In this document: positions 9,326-19,700 of the stretch, piece by piece | How the letters are laid out: each line of letters opens with the position of its first letter | Numbering within the stretch: position 1 is the stretch's first letter | Assembly (NCBI RefSeq): GCF_000002515.2 | Contig: NC_006042.1 | Coordinates: 2,480,001 to 2,544,000 of the forward strand | DNA from: Kluyveromyces lactis | Lineage: Eukaryota; Ascomycota; Saccharomycetes; Saccharomycetales; Saccharomycetaceae | Direction: 5' to 3' | Length of the DNA stretch: 64,000 nt | Translations under genes and position numbers: made by a program | The notes under the pieces: generated by a model | Seen by the model: only the letters and a program-made list of their open reading frames with translations | Told to the model about the DNA's origin: nothing | Database searches by the model: none

Positions 9326-10729
9326 ATGAAGAAGTATCCCACGATCATACAGTTTCCGGAGTCAATTAGGATTCAACCTATGAGTACGGACCCGGAATCA
9401 TACTTTCAAATTATCGATGAGCAACAAAAGAAACTAGAACTTGGCGTTATAAGCAAGACAAAGATAATAGAAAGGTACGTTTCGGCTTCAGATTCAGATT
9501 CAGATTCTCAAGAAGAGCACGCACAGAAATTTGTGAACCAGTACCGCATAGGAGAAAGATTGGGTTGTGGACAGTTCGGTACTGTTTACAAAGGTCACAC
9601 AACAGGAAAAGTTGTAGCTATCAAACAGATCTATAAGAAACCTATGAATTCCCCCTTTTCTATGAGCCTAATAATGAAAACAATGAAGAGGTACGAATCC
9701 ATATCTGGTGATGTACTTATCATGGAAATGAACGTGAGTAAAATACGATGGGAATGTTTCGTTACGAGTAAACTAAATCACCCTAACGTAATTCAATTAT
9801 TAGAATGTTTGGACTCTCCTTATTCTGACCAAATATGGCTTATCCAACCCCTCGCAGTCCTTGGCGAGTTACAATGGTCTAGAGAAAGTAAGTTTGATCT
9901 GATAGAGCAATGGAAGTCATTCTACCGGGGTCAACTTGATTCAGTAGAGGAGTTCGCAGTGAAAGTGTTAGGAGATATATCAAATGGTTTACAGTACTTA
10001 CAAGGACAAGGCATTATTCACAGAGATCTAAAACCGCAGAACATACTATTAGATCCAGTATATCATAGCTTAAGGATCTCAGATTTCGGATGCTCATTAA
10101 TCGTACCGAGCAAACTCCCGTTCAAAGATGGCAGACTACAGGATTTATTTGAAAAAGAACTGAATAAAATAGTGGGAACACCACTGTTTACAGCTCCTGA
10201 GCTTTGTAATTTCGCTGAAGGGTCAGCCCATGCTAGTAATGAGCAGCCTTTCAAAATTGATGTTTGGTCGCTTGGTATTACAGTGTACGCAATTTTATAC
10301 AATGTATTACCGTTCTGGGGAGAAACTGAGTTTGACACATACAATCTGATCTGTCATCGGCAGTTGAAACCTGACGTTCATAACAGTTCAAATATTTATG
10401 GATGGATACATGAATACGTTGTTAACCGTATGCTATCCAAAAATACAGCTTCTAGGCCAACAACATCAAATATTTTGCGTACATTGGAATCTCATTCCAA
10501 ATCTGAACTATCATCAATGAATAAAATGAAGTTGAAGCTAAATAAATGGAAAAAAAATCTACTCACTAAGAATAAAAATACCGAAATTCTTCCTACACAA
10601 TCCTTCAAAGAGGATTTTTGTTCGCCTGCCAGTAGTATCAATGCTGCTTCGATCCCTCTTACAGACAAGAAACAACCATTGAATCGATCCCATAGAGCGA
10701 CAGTTAATTTGGAAAAGTACATTAAATAG
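9326..10729 (+). CDS. ELM1: Elm1-like Ser/Thr protein kinase, short C-terminus
   Basis: A 467-residue protein kinase. It has a glycine loop GCGQFGTV (residues 80-87), the ATP lysine in VVAIK (Lys100), the catalytic HRDLKPQNILL at about residue 232, DFG at about 252 and an APE-type segment, so it looks active. Segments such as ECLDSPYSD, LGELQW and KELNKIVGTP closely match S. cerevisiae Elm1, the upstream kinase of Snf1 and of the septin/morphogenesis checkpoint kinases. It is shorter than Elm1 (640), mainly because the C-terminal tail is reduced. It lies between MSN2 and MIH1, which are direct neighbours in S. cerevisiae, where ELM1 (YKL048C) is near but not next to MSN4. It is either the ELM1 ortholog or a diverged paralog. 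The N-terminus has an acidic SDSDSDS run. Confidence 0.75.
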   Translation: MKKYPTIIQFPESIRIQPMSTDPESYFQIIDEQQKKLELGVISKTKIIERYVSASDSDSDSQEEHAQKFVNQYRIGERLGCGQFGTVYKGHTTGKVVAIKQIYKKPMNSPFSMSLIMKTMKRYESISGDVLIMEMNVSKIRWECFVTSKLNHPNVIQLLECLDSPYSDQIWLIQPLAVLGELQWSRESKFDLIEQWKSFYRGQLDSVEEFAVKVLGDISNGLQYLQGQGIIHRDLKPQNILLDPVYHSLRISDFGCSLIVPSKLPFKDGRLQDLFEKELNKIVGTPLFTAPELCNFAEGSAHASNEQPFKIDVWSLGITVYAILYNVLPFWGETEFDTYNLICHRQLKPDVHNSSNIYGWIHEYVVNRMLSKNTASRPTTSNILRTLESHSKSELSSMNKMKLKLNKWKKNLLTKNKNTEILPTQSFKEDFCSPASSINAASIPLTDKKQPLNRSHRATVNLEKYIK

Positions 10730-11504
10730 GTCAAATTCATAGATTACATAACCTCACGCACTCTCCGGCATTCACAAATAGATAAACCCTTAACTTTGAC
10801 CTGCTGTACAGGGAACGCAACGGGATTCATGCTGTCCTTTTCTAACCTTGAATTAATGTCTTTTTCGCTAAGGTTTCATTTTGTTTACAATTGAAAACCC
10901 TACTATTTACGTTTCGCAAAATGGCATTATTAGGAAAAAAAAGTTTCTGTTTTTGTTTCACTCTGTGCGGTGATAAACCTCAAGATCTGGAGGTTTTAAA
11001 TAGAATTGATCAAAAAGTCAAAAAGACATTAGCGCCTGTCGTATTCCTGTGATCAGCGCTAGTCATCGACTGGTAAACTGAAAGAAGGCTACTCATTAAT
11101 TTTACTGATTTTGTCTCAATAGAAACTATTTGCGTAGACTTTTCTTCAGTCCGCTTGTGAGGTTCTAATCACCAGATTTAATTACCGACTTAAAGACCCA
11201 CCTTTCTCAACATTGAACCGGGCATACCCAGAAGTTGAACTATCAATATACTCCTGAACACTTAACCGTCCCAACAGGCATTTCATTTCTCATATTATTC
11301 TGTTTTTCCTTTTTCCTTTTTGCATTCAAAGATCAGAATTCAGGTTTATATTCACCTCCCGCTCTTAACTATAAGGTACCTAGTTGCCTACTCCATTTAC
11401 GACATTAAAGTATTATTCAACTCAGACTTGAAGCATATCTGCAAAGATCATTCTGCATTGTTTCTCATATATGTTTAATTGTCAGATCGTTCTATCGTAA
11501 AGCA
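10730..11504. other. Long leader/promoter region of MIH1
   Basis: About 775 bp between two plus-strand genes. No gene is supported except a 9-codon upstream ORF at 11471-11500 (separate entry). T-rich tracts at about 11304-11323 are typical of yeast promoters. Confidence 0.5.
11471..11500 (+). promoter_or_regulatory. Short upstream ORF in the MIH1 leader
   Basis: An ATG at 11471 opens a 9-codon frame (MFNCQIVLS) that stops at 11498-11500, four bases before the MIH1 ATG at 11505. If the transcript starts upstream of it, scanning ribosomes would meet this ATG first. Whether it is in the mRNA cannot be seen from sequence. Confidence 0.4.
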
Positions 11505-13124
11505 ATGAATAACTCTTTCGAGAATAAAAAGCCGACACGGCTCTTCAAGCACCTACACTCAATATGGTCCATATCTCTTCGAGGGAAATCTGATAAAGAA
11601 GCATATACTCAAAAGAGGTCTGTTACATCGGAATCCAAAAGGCCTATAGCCTTTCAAGGCGAGATATCCTCCACTGATAGAAAAATGGTCAAGTTGGCGG
11701 ACTTCAAACAACAAACACTGATTGTTAGCGAAAGCGACTCGTCAATATCAATTTGCCAATCGCCATTAAGTCCGATGAATCTGAGAAGAGAGAACTCGCT
11801 TTCCCTGATGTCTCCAAATAGAGACACTGAAGAGTCTTCCAATTATGAAAATTCTAATGACGAGTCTGAGATCGAATCGCTTAATACACATGAAAAGTCC
11901 GATAAGATGCCCTATGATAATATGATGCTCAACAACAACGAATCACAAAACACGCTTTTATGCGATTATAATCCCAAAATGTCGTCAAAAGCTGTGCGAC
12001 AGAGGAGTTTCAAAAGACGCGATTTGGCACCCACTATTTTAACCCAAAAAGCCAAGCTCAGACGAACACATTCTATGTTTACCAGTACGAATGAGGTAGA
12101 AATCAGAAATACACGTATTCCAATTTATGACTCACGTTTAGAAATTTCAAAACTACCAATTCACTACGAAGAACATAGCAGTGATAATCTACCGAGGATA
12201 ACAGTGGAGACTTTACTTCAAATTATGAATGATGATTATAGCAAGTTCTATCAAGAAGTCTATATTGTTGACTGCAGGTTTCAGTACGAGTTCCTCGGTG
12301 GACACATTAAAGATGCAATTAATATATCGAAGCAAAAGCAATTAGAAGAAGAGTTTATTCATAAAAGACACATCAGATGTTGTGACAGTGAAAGGCCGCC
12401 ATTAATCGTCTTCCATTGCGAGTTTAGCTCCTATAGAGGTCCTATAATGGCATCACATTTGAGAACCTGTGATAGAATAATAAATCATGACAACTATCCG
12501 AAACTTCATTTCCCTGACGTTGTCGTACTAGATGGTGGTTTCAAAACATTTTATGAGAAATACCCAAATAAATGCGAGGGTCATTATGTCTGCATGGATT
12601 CAAAAAATCATGAATTAGAATTGAGTGAGTTTAAAAGAGATAGTAAGAAGCTAATGACTCGAGCAAACTCAACTCAAATATTCCAGTTGAAAGACAAAAT
12701 TGGAACCTGTCCTGTAAGTTTGAGCGATGTAAACAACGATTATAATATCCCACTCCCCAACAAAGTTACTACAGAAGAACATCAACTGACCAATGAACAA
12801 AACATCGACTATGATGAAGAGGCATCATATTTCAATTTCAGCATAAACGTGCCGCCCAAATTGTGCCTAGACAGATATGGCGAAGGTTCTCCCAACAATG
12901 GATTAAATTCATCAAAGAGTAGCAGCCTAAGTACAAGTAGCAGGCTATTATTCTCAGATGAAATAGGGACTGAGTTTAAACCAAAATTTCTGGAGCACGA
13001 AGAGTCTGATTTAGATTCAGATGGATATAGTTTCCAGTTTGGTGATGACGATACTGACGATAGAATGAGTAACATCACTGGGAAGAAACGATTATTCCCG
13101 GAATTAGTCAATGCGAATAAATAA
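11505..13124 (+). CDS. MIH1: Cdc25-type tyrosine phosphatase Mih1
   Basis: A 539-residue Cdc25 family phosphatase that removes the inhibitory phosphate placed by Swe1 on Tyr19 of Cdc28, promoting entry into mitosis. The catalytic rhodanese-fold domain spans about residues 230-360, beginning near IVDCRFQYEFLGGH. The active-site loop HCEFSSYRGP has the CX5R motif (Cys305, Arg311) and is nearly identical to the Cdc25 consensus. The N-terminal half is Ser-rich and probably heavily phosphorylated; the tail is acidic. Length agrees with S. cerevisiae Mih1 (554). Linkage to MSN2 and IMP2 matches YMR037C-YMR036C-YMR035W. Confidence 0.96.
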   Translation: MNNSFENKKPTRLFKHLHSIWSISLRGKSDKEAYTQKRSVTSESKRPIAFQGEISSTDRKMVKLADFKQQTLIVSESDSSISICQSPLSPMNLRRENSLSLMSPNRDTEESSNYENSNDESEIESLNTHEKSDKMPYDNMMLNNNESQNTLLCDYNPKMSSKAVRQRSFKRRDLAPTILTQKAKLRRTHSMFTSTNEVEIRNTRIPIYDSRLEISKLPIHYEEHSSDNLPRITVETLLQIMNDDYSKFYQEVYIVDCRFQYEFLGGHIKDAINISKQKQLEEEFIHKRHIRCCDSERPPLIVFHCEFSSYRGPIMASHLRTCDRIINHDNYPKLHFPDVVVLDGGFKTFYEKYPNKCEGHYVCMDSKNHELELSEFKRDSKKLMTRANSTQIFQLKDKIGTCPVSLSDVNNDYNIPLPNKVTTEEHQLTNEQNIDYDEEASYFNFSINVPPKLCLDRYGEGSPNNGLNSSKSSSLSTSSRLLFSDEIGTEFKPKFLEHEESDLDSDGYSFQFGDDDTDDRMSNITGKKRLFPELVNANK

Positions 13125-13257
13125 ACAAGGTACAACGATAAAATAAGAATTGAATTGAAATCCATAATCTCATCATTTCATTATGTGCATGCTTAATATG
13201 GTATATATACATAAATAACAACAAATTCTTTCTCTCTTCAGGTATTCGGTCTTTACG

Positions 13258-13794
13258 TCACGAATGTTCCATCGTAGGGAAAACTTTAATGTCACCTCTT
13301 CCTTCGCTCATGTTCAGATCTGCGCTCCATCTCGAAGGGGGCCATACTATTTTGACTGCTTTACCTAATGCTAAGCCAGTACTGATGGGGCCGAAATTGT
13401 TAGAGTCAACTGAATGGTATACATTATCACCTTCGACCCATAGATGATTTCTGGGAATCAGACAGGTATCCTTAGGATAAGGTGATCTAGTTTTCACCTG
13501 ATCAAACTGTACGCCTTTAACACGTTTACAGTATACTTTCTTTGGATTCGAAGGGGATTTGAATAGTACTACATCATTTTCTTTCCAATTCTTGGCTTGT
13601 TTGAGATTAAACTTCCAAAGAAGAACCCAATCGGATTCATTATTGAACGAATCAGTTGGATTAAGCGTAGGTCGCATCGAGGAGCCTTCAATCTTAGCTA
13701 CATAGCATACATGTTCTGTGAAGGTGAGTATAACTGGAATCCACGAAACTGTAATAACCGCAGATCGCAGTGCATAGCTTCCATAATTGACCAT
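13258..13794 (-). CDS. IMP2: Mitochondrial inner membrane protease subunit Imp2
   Basis: A 178-residue S26 (type I signal peptidase) family subunit that cleaves sorting signals of proteins delivered to the mitochondrial intermembrane space, in complex with Imp1. An N-terminal hydrophobic helix (about residues 10-27) anchors it. The catalytic serine sits in EGSSMRPT (Ser39, before Met40) and the general-base lysine in the VYCKRV segment (Lys90). Both catalytic residues and the later GDN box (VEGDNVYHSVDSN) are intact, and the size equals S. cerevisiae Imp2 (177). It is convergent with MIH1 and divergent from RCH1. A TCACGTGA site lies about 225 bp upstream. Confidence 0.96.
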   Translation of the reverse strand: MVNYGSYALRSAVITVSWIPVILTFTEHVCYVAKIEGSSMRPTLNPTDSFNNESDWVLLWKFNLKQAKNWKENDVVLFKSPSNPKKVYCKRVKGVQFDQVKTRSPYPKDTCLIPRNHLWVEGDNVYHSVDSNNFGPISTGLALGKAVKIVWPPSRWSADLNMSEGRGDIKVFPTMEHS

Positions 13795-14017
13795 TTTACC
13801 AATGAGTTATTACAGGGACGTACAACGATGAAGTCGCAATGCGATAAATTCTTAATGCAGCCGGTTGGGGTAGGGAATTCTTCAGTTTACCTCATTTTTT
13901 GTCTTAGGATGCATATCTTACAGATCCATCAAATATTGACGTCTAATTATCTGTTGATTCTCGTATTCATACTGAAATATCCCAGTAATGCTTGAGAAAA
14001 TTCACCGGAAATATAAA

Positions 14018-14025
14018 TCACGTGA
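14018..14025. promoter_or_regulatory. Cbf1-type E-box (TCACGTGA) upstream of IMP2
   Basis: An exact palindromic TCACGTGA, the preferred site of the bHLH factor Cbf1, lies 224 bp upstream of the IMP2 start. Occupancy is inferred only. Confidence 0.45.
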
Positions 14026-14524
14026 CATGATAGGACAGTCCTTTTTCGCTGATGAGAGAGAAAAATAGAGCAGTGGATCAATGCATATAAATCACCGGTT
14101 GAATGGACAAACGAAGACAGCATTTGGCGTAATATTTATCGGATTAATCTTGCACTGTGAATAGAGCGATTTTCAGATTGCCAAGGCACCGTAATAGGAA
14201 CCACAGTAATGGATTAATAGCATCCTCTTTTTTTTTTGATTTCGTTACAGGCCGAATGTTAGCACACTAACCTCACCTGGCTTCCAGTTGCAGTTCTCAA
14301 TTTCAAGATAAAACCCCACGCTACGGTTCAATGTCTTGACAGCTTCCAATCTTGTTATTGTTTCCGACAAACCAAACCTAATGCAGCAAACGGTATCCTA
14401 GATTGTCGTTGATTTCTCGTCCACAGTCCTTCAACTGGTTGAAAAGTTGCGGTTTAGAGGAGGATGCCTGTACTATGTAGTGTATGGGTGAAATGACGAA
14501 AAATTGAAATTAATGGAAGCCCAG

Positions 14525-14532
14525 TCACGTGA
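14525..14532. promoter_or_regulatory. Cbf1-type E-box (TCACGTGA) upstream of RCH1
   Basis: A second exact TCACGTGA in the same divergent region, about 570 bp upstream of RCH1. Which gene it serves, if any, cannot be told. Confidence 0.35.
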
Positions 14533-14815
14533 GTCCCGGAGACATTAGGTGTTTAAATGCGCAGAGTTGTAGGTAAGGCTCTCCTATCAGCGCGAAATGA
14601 ACGATATAAGGATGTTTGTTACAATACTTTGAGAAGTTATATCTCGTTTGGTCATCAAAAACCGTAGCTGTGACGCCGGTTGTATCTCTTTGTGGATGAG
14701 TCCGAGATGCTCTAATCGGTTGTCATTATGTCCTGGAAAAACGGCTGAAAAAAAAAAACCAGAAAACTAGAAGGATAAGAAAAGTCATTATTTGACTAGG
14801 ATTTATTATTTTACA

Positions 14816-14817
<2 letters not shown>

Positions 14818-14854
<37 letters not shown>
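14818..14854. repeat. (TA)n microsatellite
   Basis: An uninterrupted TA dinucleotide run of 37 bases ending about 250 bp before the RCH1 start. Such tracts vary in length between strains and can extrude or exclude nucleosomes. Confidence 0.95.
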
Positions 14855-14858
<4 letters not shown>

Positions 14859-15104
14859 TGCAGAATAAGGACAATGAACAGAACGAACGATCTTGGCTTA
14901 CGGCAGCTTTTAGATTGTAAATGTTAGTTAGTGGCACAGACAACTATCGTTTAAGGTTATACATTAGCTTATAATATATGTTTTCAAGATCCCAAGATAA
15001 ATTTTGCTAACATATCAGTATTAAGCTCGGACTTTCAACATTGTTTACTGAACTGAAACAAAGCAGACAACACCAGAGTTTTGGCATTTATTTCAGAAAT
15101 AGCT

Positions 15105-16457
15105 ATGACAGAAAGTGATAACATAGCGGATAGAGTTTCATCTGATAGTTCGCTGTCGGTTGAAAGTGAACAAAGAAAGAACACATCGCCGTTCAAACAC
15201 CGACTCTCCGTCATTTATAACCATAAAATCACACAGTATATCATATCACAATGGTTTTTCATTGGGTTAGCCATATTTATTGTACTTGCGCGGTTCTTCC
15301 CTAATTTTGCTAGGAGTGGTGGTCTTATTAGAGGTCAATATTCTATCGGTTACGGTGCAGTCATCGTCATTTTCTTACAAAGTGGGCTATCCATGTCGAC
15401 CAAAAAACTATTAGTGAATATGGGTAATTGGCGTGCTCACCTCGTCGTATTGGTGATTTCATTTTTAGTCACTTCCTCCATAATGTACGGGCTTTGCTGT
15501 GCTATCAAAGCAGCAAATGATGATAAAATCGATGACTGGGTACTTATCGGTATAATAGTAACGGCAACATGTCCGACAACCGTGTCGTCGAATGTGGTGA
15601 TGACGACAAAGGCTGATGGTAATGCATTACTATGTTTATGTGAGGTGTTTATTGGTAACGTTTTGGGTGCCTTTATCACTCCAGCACTAGTTCAAATGTA
15701 TACCTCTTCTGGACCAATGGTTTTCGGTAATCCAGCAACAGATACTTCCGTGCAACAGTTATATGCAAATGTCATGAAACAGATCGGGTTATCTGTCTTT
15801 ATCCCGTTGTTTGTTGGCCAAGTATTACAAAATGTTTTCCCCAAGCAGGTGACGTGGTTCTTGACGACATTTAGGATGAATAAAGTTGGATCTTTCTGTT
15901 TGCTCTTGATTATGTTCTCGTCTTTCTCAACAGCATTCTATCAACATGCCTTCACCTCTGTCTCTCACGCTTGCATCATCTTTTTGTGCTTCTTCAATGT
16001 CGGAATATACTTATTCTTTACCCTTGTATGTTTCGTATGTGCCAGACCGTGGTTTATAATAAAAATATTTGACCACGAACCAACAGAACACTCATCGAAA
16101 ACTTATACTATTTGCTATAAGATCTTCAGGCCATTTTACTATAGTAAAAGAGACGCAATTGCTGTCATGTTATGTGGCGCCGCTAAGACCGCCGCATTAG
16201 GTGTCTCTCTAATATCCTCCCAATACGGAGATGATAATCCAAAATTAGGTACATTATTAGTGCCATTGGTTTTATACCAAAGTGAACAGGTTATTACTGC
16301 CAATTTCATGGTCCCTTTCATGAAGAAATGGGCATCGGATGAAGATGAACATGGTAACAAAATCATCAAGCAACCGACCGACGAAGAAAGTCGAATTTCT
16401 CAAAACAAAGAAGACGTTTCTAAAGAGAACACTGAGGACGCTGACTCCCGTGACTAA
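15105..16457 (+). CDS. RCH1: Rch1-like SLC10A7-family membrane protein
   Basis: A 450-residue polytopic protein with about ten membrane spans (for example around residues 47-63, 80-100, 114-134 and 145-165). It belongs to the bile-acid/sodium symporter-like family that includes human SLC10A7 and yeast Rch1 (YMR034C), a plasma membrane regulator that limits calcium uptake. The FARSGGLIRGQYSIGYGAV region and the VTATCPTTVSSNVV segment are characteristic of this family. N- and C-terminal tails are polar; the C-terminal one is acidic. The ATG at 15105 is chosen because the in-frame codons before it offer only a TTG. Its position next to IMP2 matches YMR035W-YMR034C. Confidence 0.92.
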   Translation: MTESDNIADRVSSDSSLSVESEQRKNTSPFKHRLSVIYNHKITQYIISQWFFIGLAIFIVLARFFPNFARSGGLIRGQYSIGYGAVIVIFLQSGLSMSTKKLLVNMGNWRAHLVVLVISFLVTSSIMYGLCCAIKAANDDKIDDWVLIGIIVTATCPTTVSSNVVMTTKADGNALLCLCEVFIGNVLGAFITPALVQMYTSSGPMVFGNPATDTSVQQLYANVMKQIGLSVFIPLFVGQVLQNVFPKQVTWFLTTFRMNKVGSFCLLLIMFSSFSTAFYQHAFTSVSHACIIFLCFFNVGIYLFFTLVCFVCARPWFIIKIFDHEPTEHSSKTYTICYKIFRPFYYSKRDAIAVMLCGAAKTAALGVSLISSQYGDDNPKLGTLLVPLVLYQSEQVITANFMVPFMKKWASDEDEHGNKIIKQPTDEESRISQNKEDVSKENTEDADSRD

Positions 16458-16780
16458 TTTTAATATTTAAGTGTTGTCCAAATTTTTTTTTACTCGTTTG
16501 CTTAACTCTTCCTAATTGTCAAATATAAAGCATTTCAGGTATAGCTTCTTTTTTTTTTCTCATTGTGCATTTGATATTCATCAACTACCGATTTCAATAA
16601 TATTCAAGTAACAGTTCACACCTATGTAATAAAGTAATTATTCCAATTCGTTGGATACTTTTTTCATGAAAGTGAAAATATTTTACTCTGTTAGATATTA
16701 TTTCATTGGACATTATACAATTTGAAAAGAATCTATAGTCTGGACGTAACCAATGAGCTTTTGTTACTTTGTTCATATCA
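16458..16780. other. Convergent RCH1 / SDD3 3' region
   Basis: About 320 bp between two convergent genes, with T-rich tracts near 16482 and 16549 that are typical of yeast 3' ends. No gene seen. Confidence 0.5.
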
Positions 16781-19700
16781 TCAGTTATCACCACTGTAAT
16801 CACCACTATTATCTCCACTGCCGTTCTCACTGTCATCTTCATCATCGAAAATCTCTTCAACAGTGATATCATACGACAAAGATTCGAAATATTTGTGGAT
16901 ACTCTCCACTTTGCTTGGGTGACATGCTACAAATATAGAACCTCGAGCAGGATCAAAAATCTTAATATACACATCTGTCATAGCGTTTTTCAAATCATCT
17001 GCCGTTACTTTCTCTAGTTTCTTCAAGATTTCGGTGTTAAAATCGGGCCCTCTCTTTTTGCAGAATGTATTCAAATATTTGTTTATGGCGACATTGAAAT
17101 AGTTGGATTCATTACTTGCAATCGTGTTTATGATGCTGCTGATTGCTGCTTTGATTAAAATAGGTTCGAATATCTTTTCTCCTCCAGCGTAATCAGTGAC
17201 TATTTGCTTACCTGCTTCATAACACGCAACTGCATCCGAAGCACGGTAGACGTTAAAACCCACCATATTAGACTCGAACATTTTTGTTAAGTAAGCTCCG
17301 TATGCTAACCCTGCACCACGAATTCCCTTCCAGAAAGGTCCTTCAACACATTCCAGATATACAGCTGCCAGATAAATTGCTGGAAAATCTGGGTGGAGAT
17401 AATGTAAATCACCAGGAAGGGCAGTGAGGGCAAGCATATATGAAGATTCGGAAGCTGGAGTTGAAACTATGAATGCCTTTTTTATTGGATTTTTTCCAAC
17501 TTCAGATAAACTGGAGGTCAGCAATGGTGTCAGTGGAACAGTAACAGTGACGGTGGGTATATTTTTAGCCTTTGGAGCGAAGTAACGGCTCCAAGGTTCA
17601 TAAATATCTCCCAACCTATCAATATCGCCAAATACTAAGATATGGGCCTTGTGAAGTTGTTCGGTTAATTGAGTTCTCAATGACTCAAGTTTTGGTAAAA
17701 TTTTCTGGATATAGTGGCCATCCTCAATATCTGTCAACACTGATTCAATGATTGGTTCAACGTACAATTCATCGGCAGATTTCTTTAACGATCCCTCATT
17801 GTATAAATGTCTATTCATAGAAGAAAACATCATTTGATCACCTTCCCTTTTAGTTTCAACGATTGAGTTGTAAAACTTCTCTAAAAGAATTGAAACCCTG
17901 CTTTCATCAAATACAGAATCAAATAAAACTCTTTTGAGCCAATTCACCGCTTTCGAGTAATTTGTAGCTTTGCATTGAATCTTGAAGTCAATTAAGTTGG
18001 AAAAATTTCCACCGATCCCCATACTTATGTCAGTTTCAACAGTTTCAGTTTTTAACTGAGCTACCACATCCTCGAAAGAAATGGTTTCACCATTCTCCCC
18101 TATCATTGGCATGGAAAATAGTTCTGTTACGACATGATAATATGGCAGTAGTTCACAGTCTTTAACAAAATCAACATTTAATGCTACATGTATTTCAACA
18201 AATTGAGATGGAAAGTGCTCGAAATGAATGAAAAAAGGGAAAGCTTTTGGTTTCAAATTAATGATATTATCAGTCAAAGGGAAATCACTATCATTGGATG
18301 GAACAGGAATACATGAAATACTCTTAGTTTCGGTGAAATAAACAGAGTCTTGCGGGTTTTCAATTTCAAATGATCCCAAAACGTCATCAGGAATTTGAAC
18401 ATTGTTGTTGTGCTGAGCCTGAGAGAGGCTTTCTTTTAGGGCCTTTCTTTTAGCGTCATCAAATAACTTCGCTCTTTCTTTCATCCTGGAGTCATTTTCA
18501 TTTTCCAGTTTTTCATTGAGCTTAGAACTAGGTTTCCCAATAACAACCACTGGTTGATTTGTAACAAAACTTTCTTCAAGCAAAGCTTGCCATTTTTCCT
18601 GGGACCAAGACAACAGAATGTTGAAATCTTCCAATGTTTTCAGGCTTTCTTCAAGTACTCCCCCATCGGTGGCACCGTAAAGGAAATCGGTGATAGCCAT
18701 ATGCGCAACCATGGTGTCACCAATTTTTTCAAATTTGAATATGTAATCCCATTTCATGTTTTCAGTGACTAGTCTGATTCTATCCAAAGAAACATGGTGG
18801 GTTTTCAATAGATCAAGTGTCTTTTCCTTAGCTTGTTGCAATCTATCTGTTGGAACACCTTTCAATGAAATGTTTGAAATTGTCCTGATAAAATCATCGC
18901 TCCAATACTCTGCGTCAGTAGCATATGGGTTTTCGATCTCAATCATTTCCATGTTGAAAGGAGCCAGTGGAGATTCAGTGAGATATTCCAGTAAAATATT
19001 AACAGCCTGGTCTTCAATATGCTTCAAGTATGGTTGGGTGATCCATGAAAAGGACACTTCGCCTTGAGACTCGTCAGCTTCAGGGAATTCGATTGTCTTT
19101 TCCTTCATCTCAGTTAATGATTGCGGTATTTGAGAAGCCGGGGTATCAATAAAAGGTCTCTTTCTCTCATTCGCAGTAAATTCTGGAAGCTGTTTATCAA
19201 AAATTTCCATCAATTCGATCAATTCTTCTGAAGGAATGTTACCAGTGATAATCACACAGCAATTATCTGGTGTATACATTTGTTTATGAAATTCTCTAAT
19301 TTCATCGTTCGTCAACACACGTAAATTTGGTGTTAAACCACCAGTCTCGGACCGGTATCCACTACCTTCTGGAAACAATAGTCTTTGTTTTTCTAGTGTT
19401 GTGATAAACCATGATTGAGATTCGATACCAGCCATTTCACTAAACACGACACCTTTATCAGATAAATCGTCTGGATCGATATGATACACCTCGGTGGTAC
19501 AAGCATCTTCTGTCAAAGTTGGAAAGAACAAGTGATCTAAATACACTGGTAGAAGTTTCTTGAAACCTTTCCAGCCTGCGGTTGACAAAGTGTAAACGGT
19601 TTGATCGGTGGCAGTCCAAGCATTTGTATTTGACATGCATAGGTTTCCAGCAGTATCGAGCAACCCTTTGTATGGGTACTTCTCAGATCCCATGAAAATC

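Larger units (their letters stand above)
13795..15104. other. Divergent IMP2 / RCH1 promoter region
   Basis: About 1.3 kb with no supported gene. It contains two TCACGTGA sites (14018 and 14525) and a TA dinucleotide repeat (14818-14854). A possible branch-point plus AG pattern (TTGCTAACATATCAG near 15005-15019) is present, but I found no matching 5' splice site. Confidence 0.5.

Noticed and set aside
15001-15104. Possible intron acceptor before RCH1 (GCTAAC followed by ATATCAG)
   Set aside because: No GTATGT-like donor was found upstream, and the RCH1 frame is complete without splicing.
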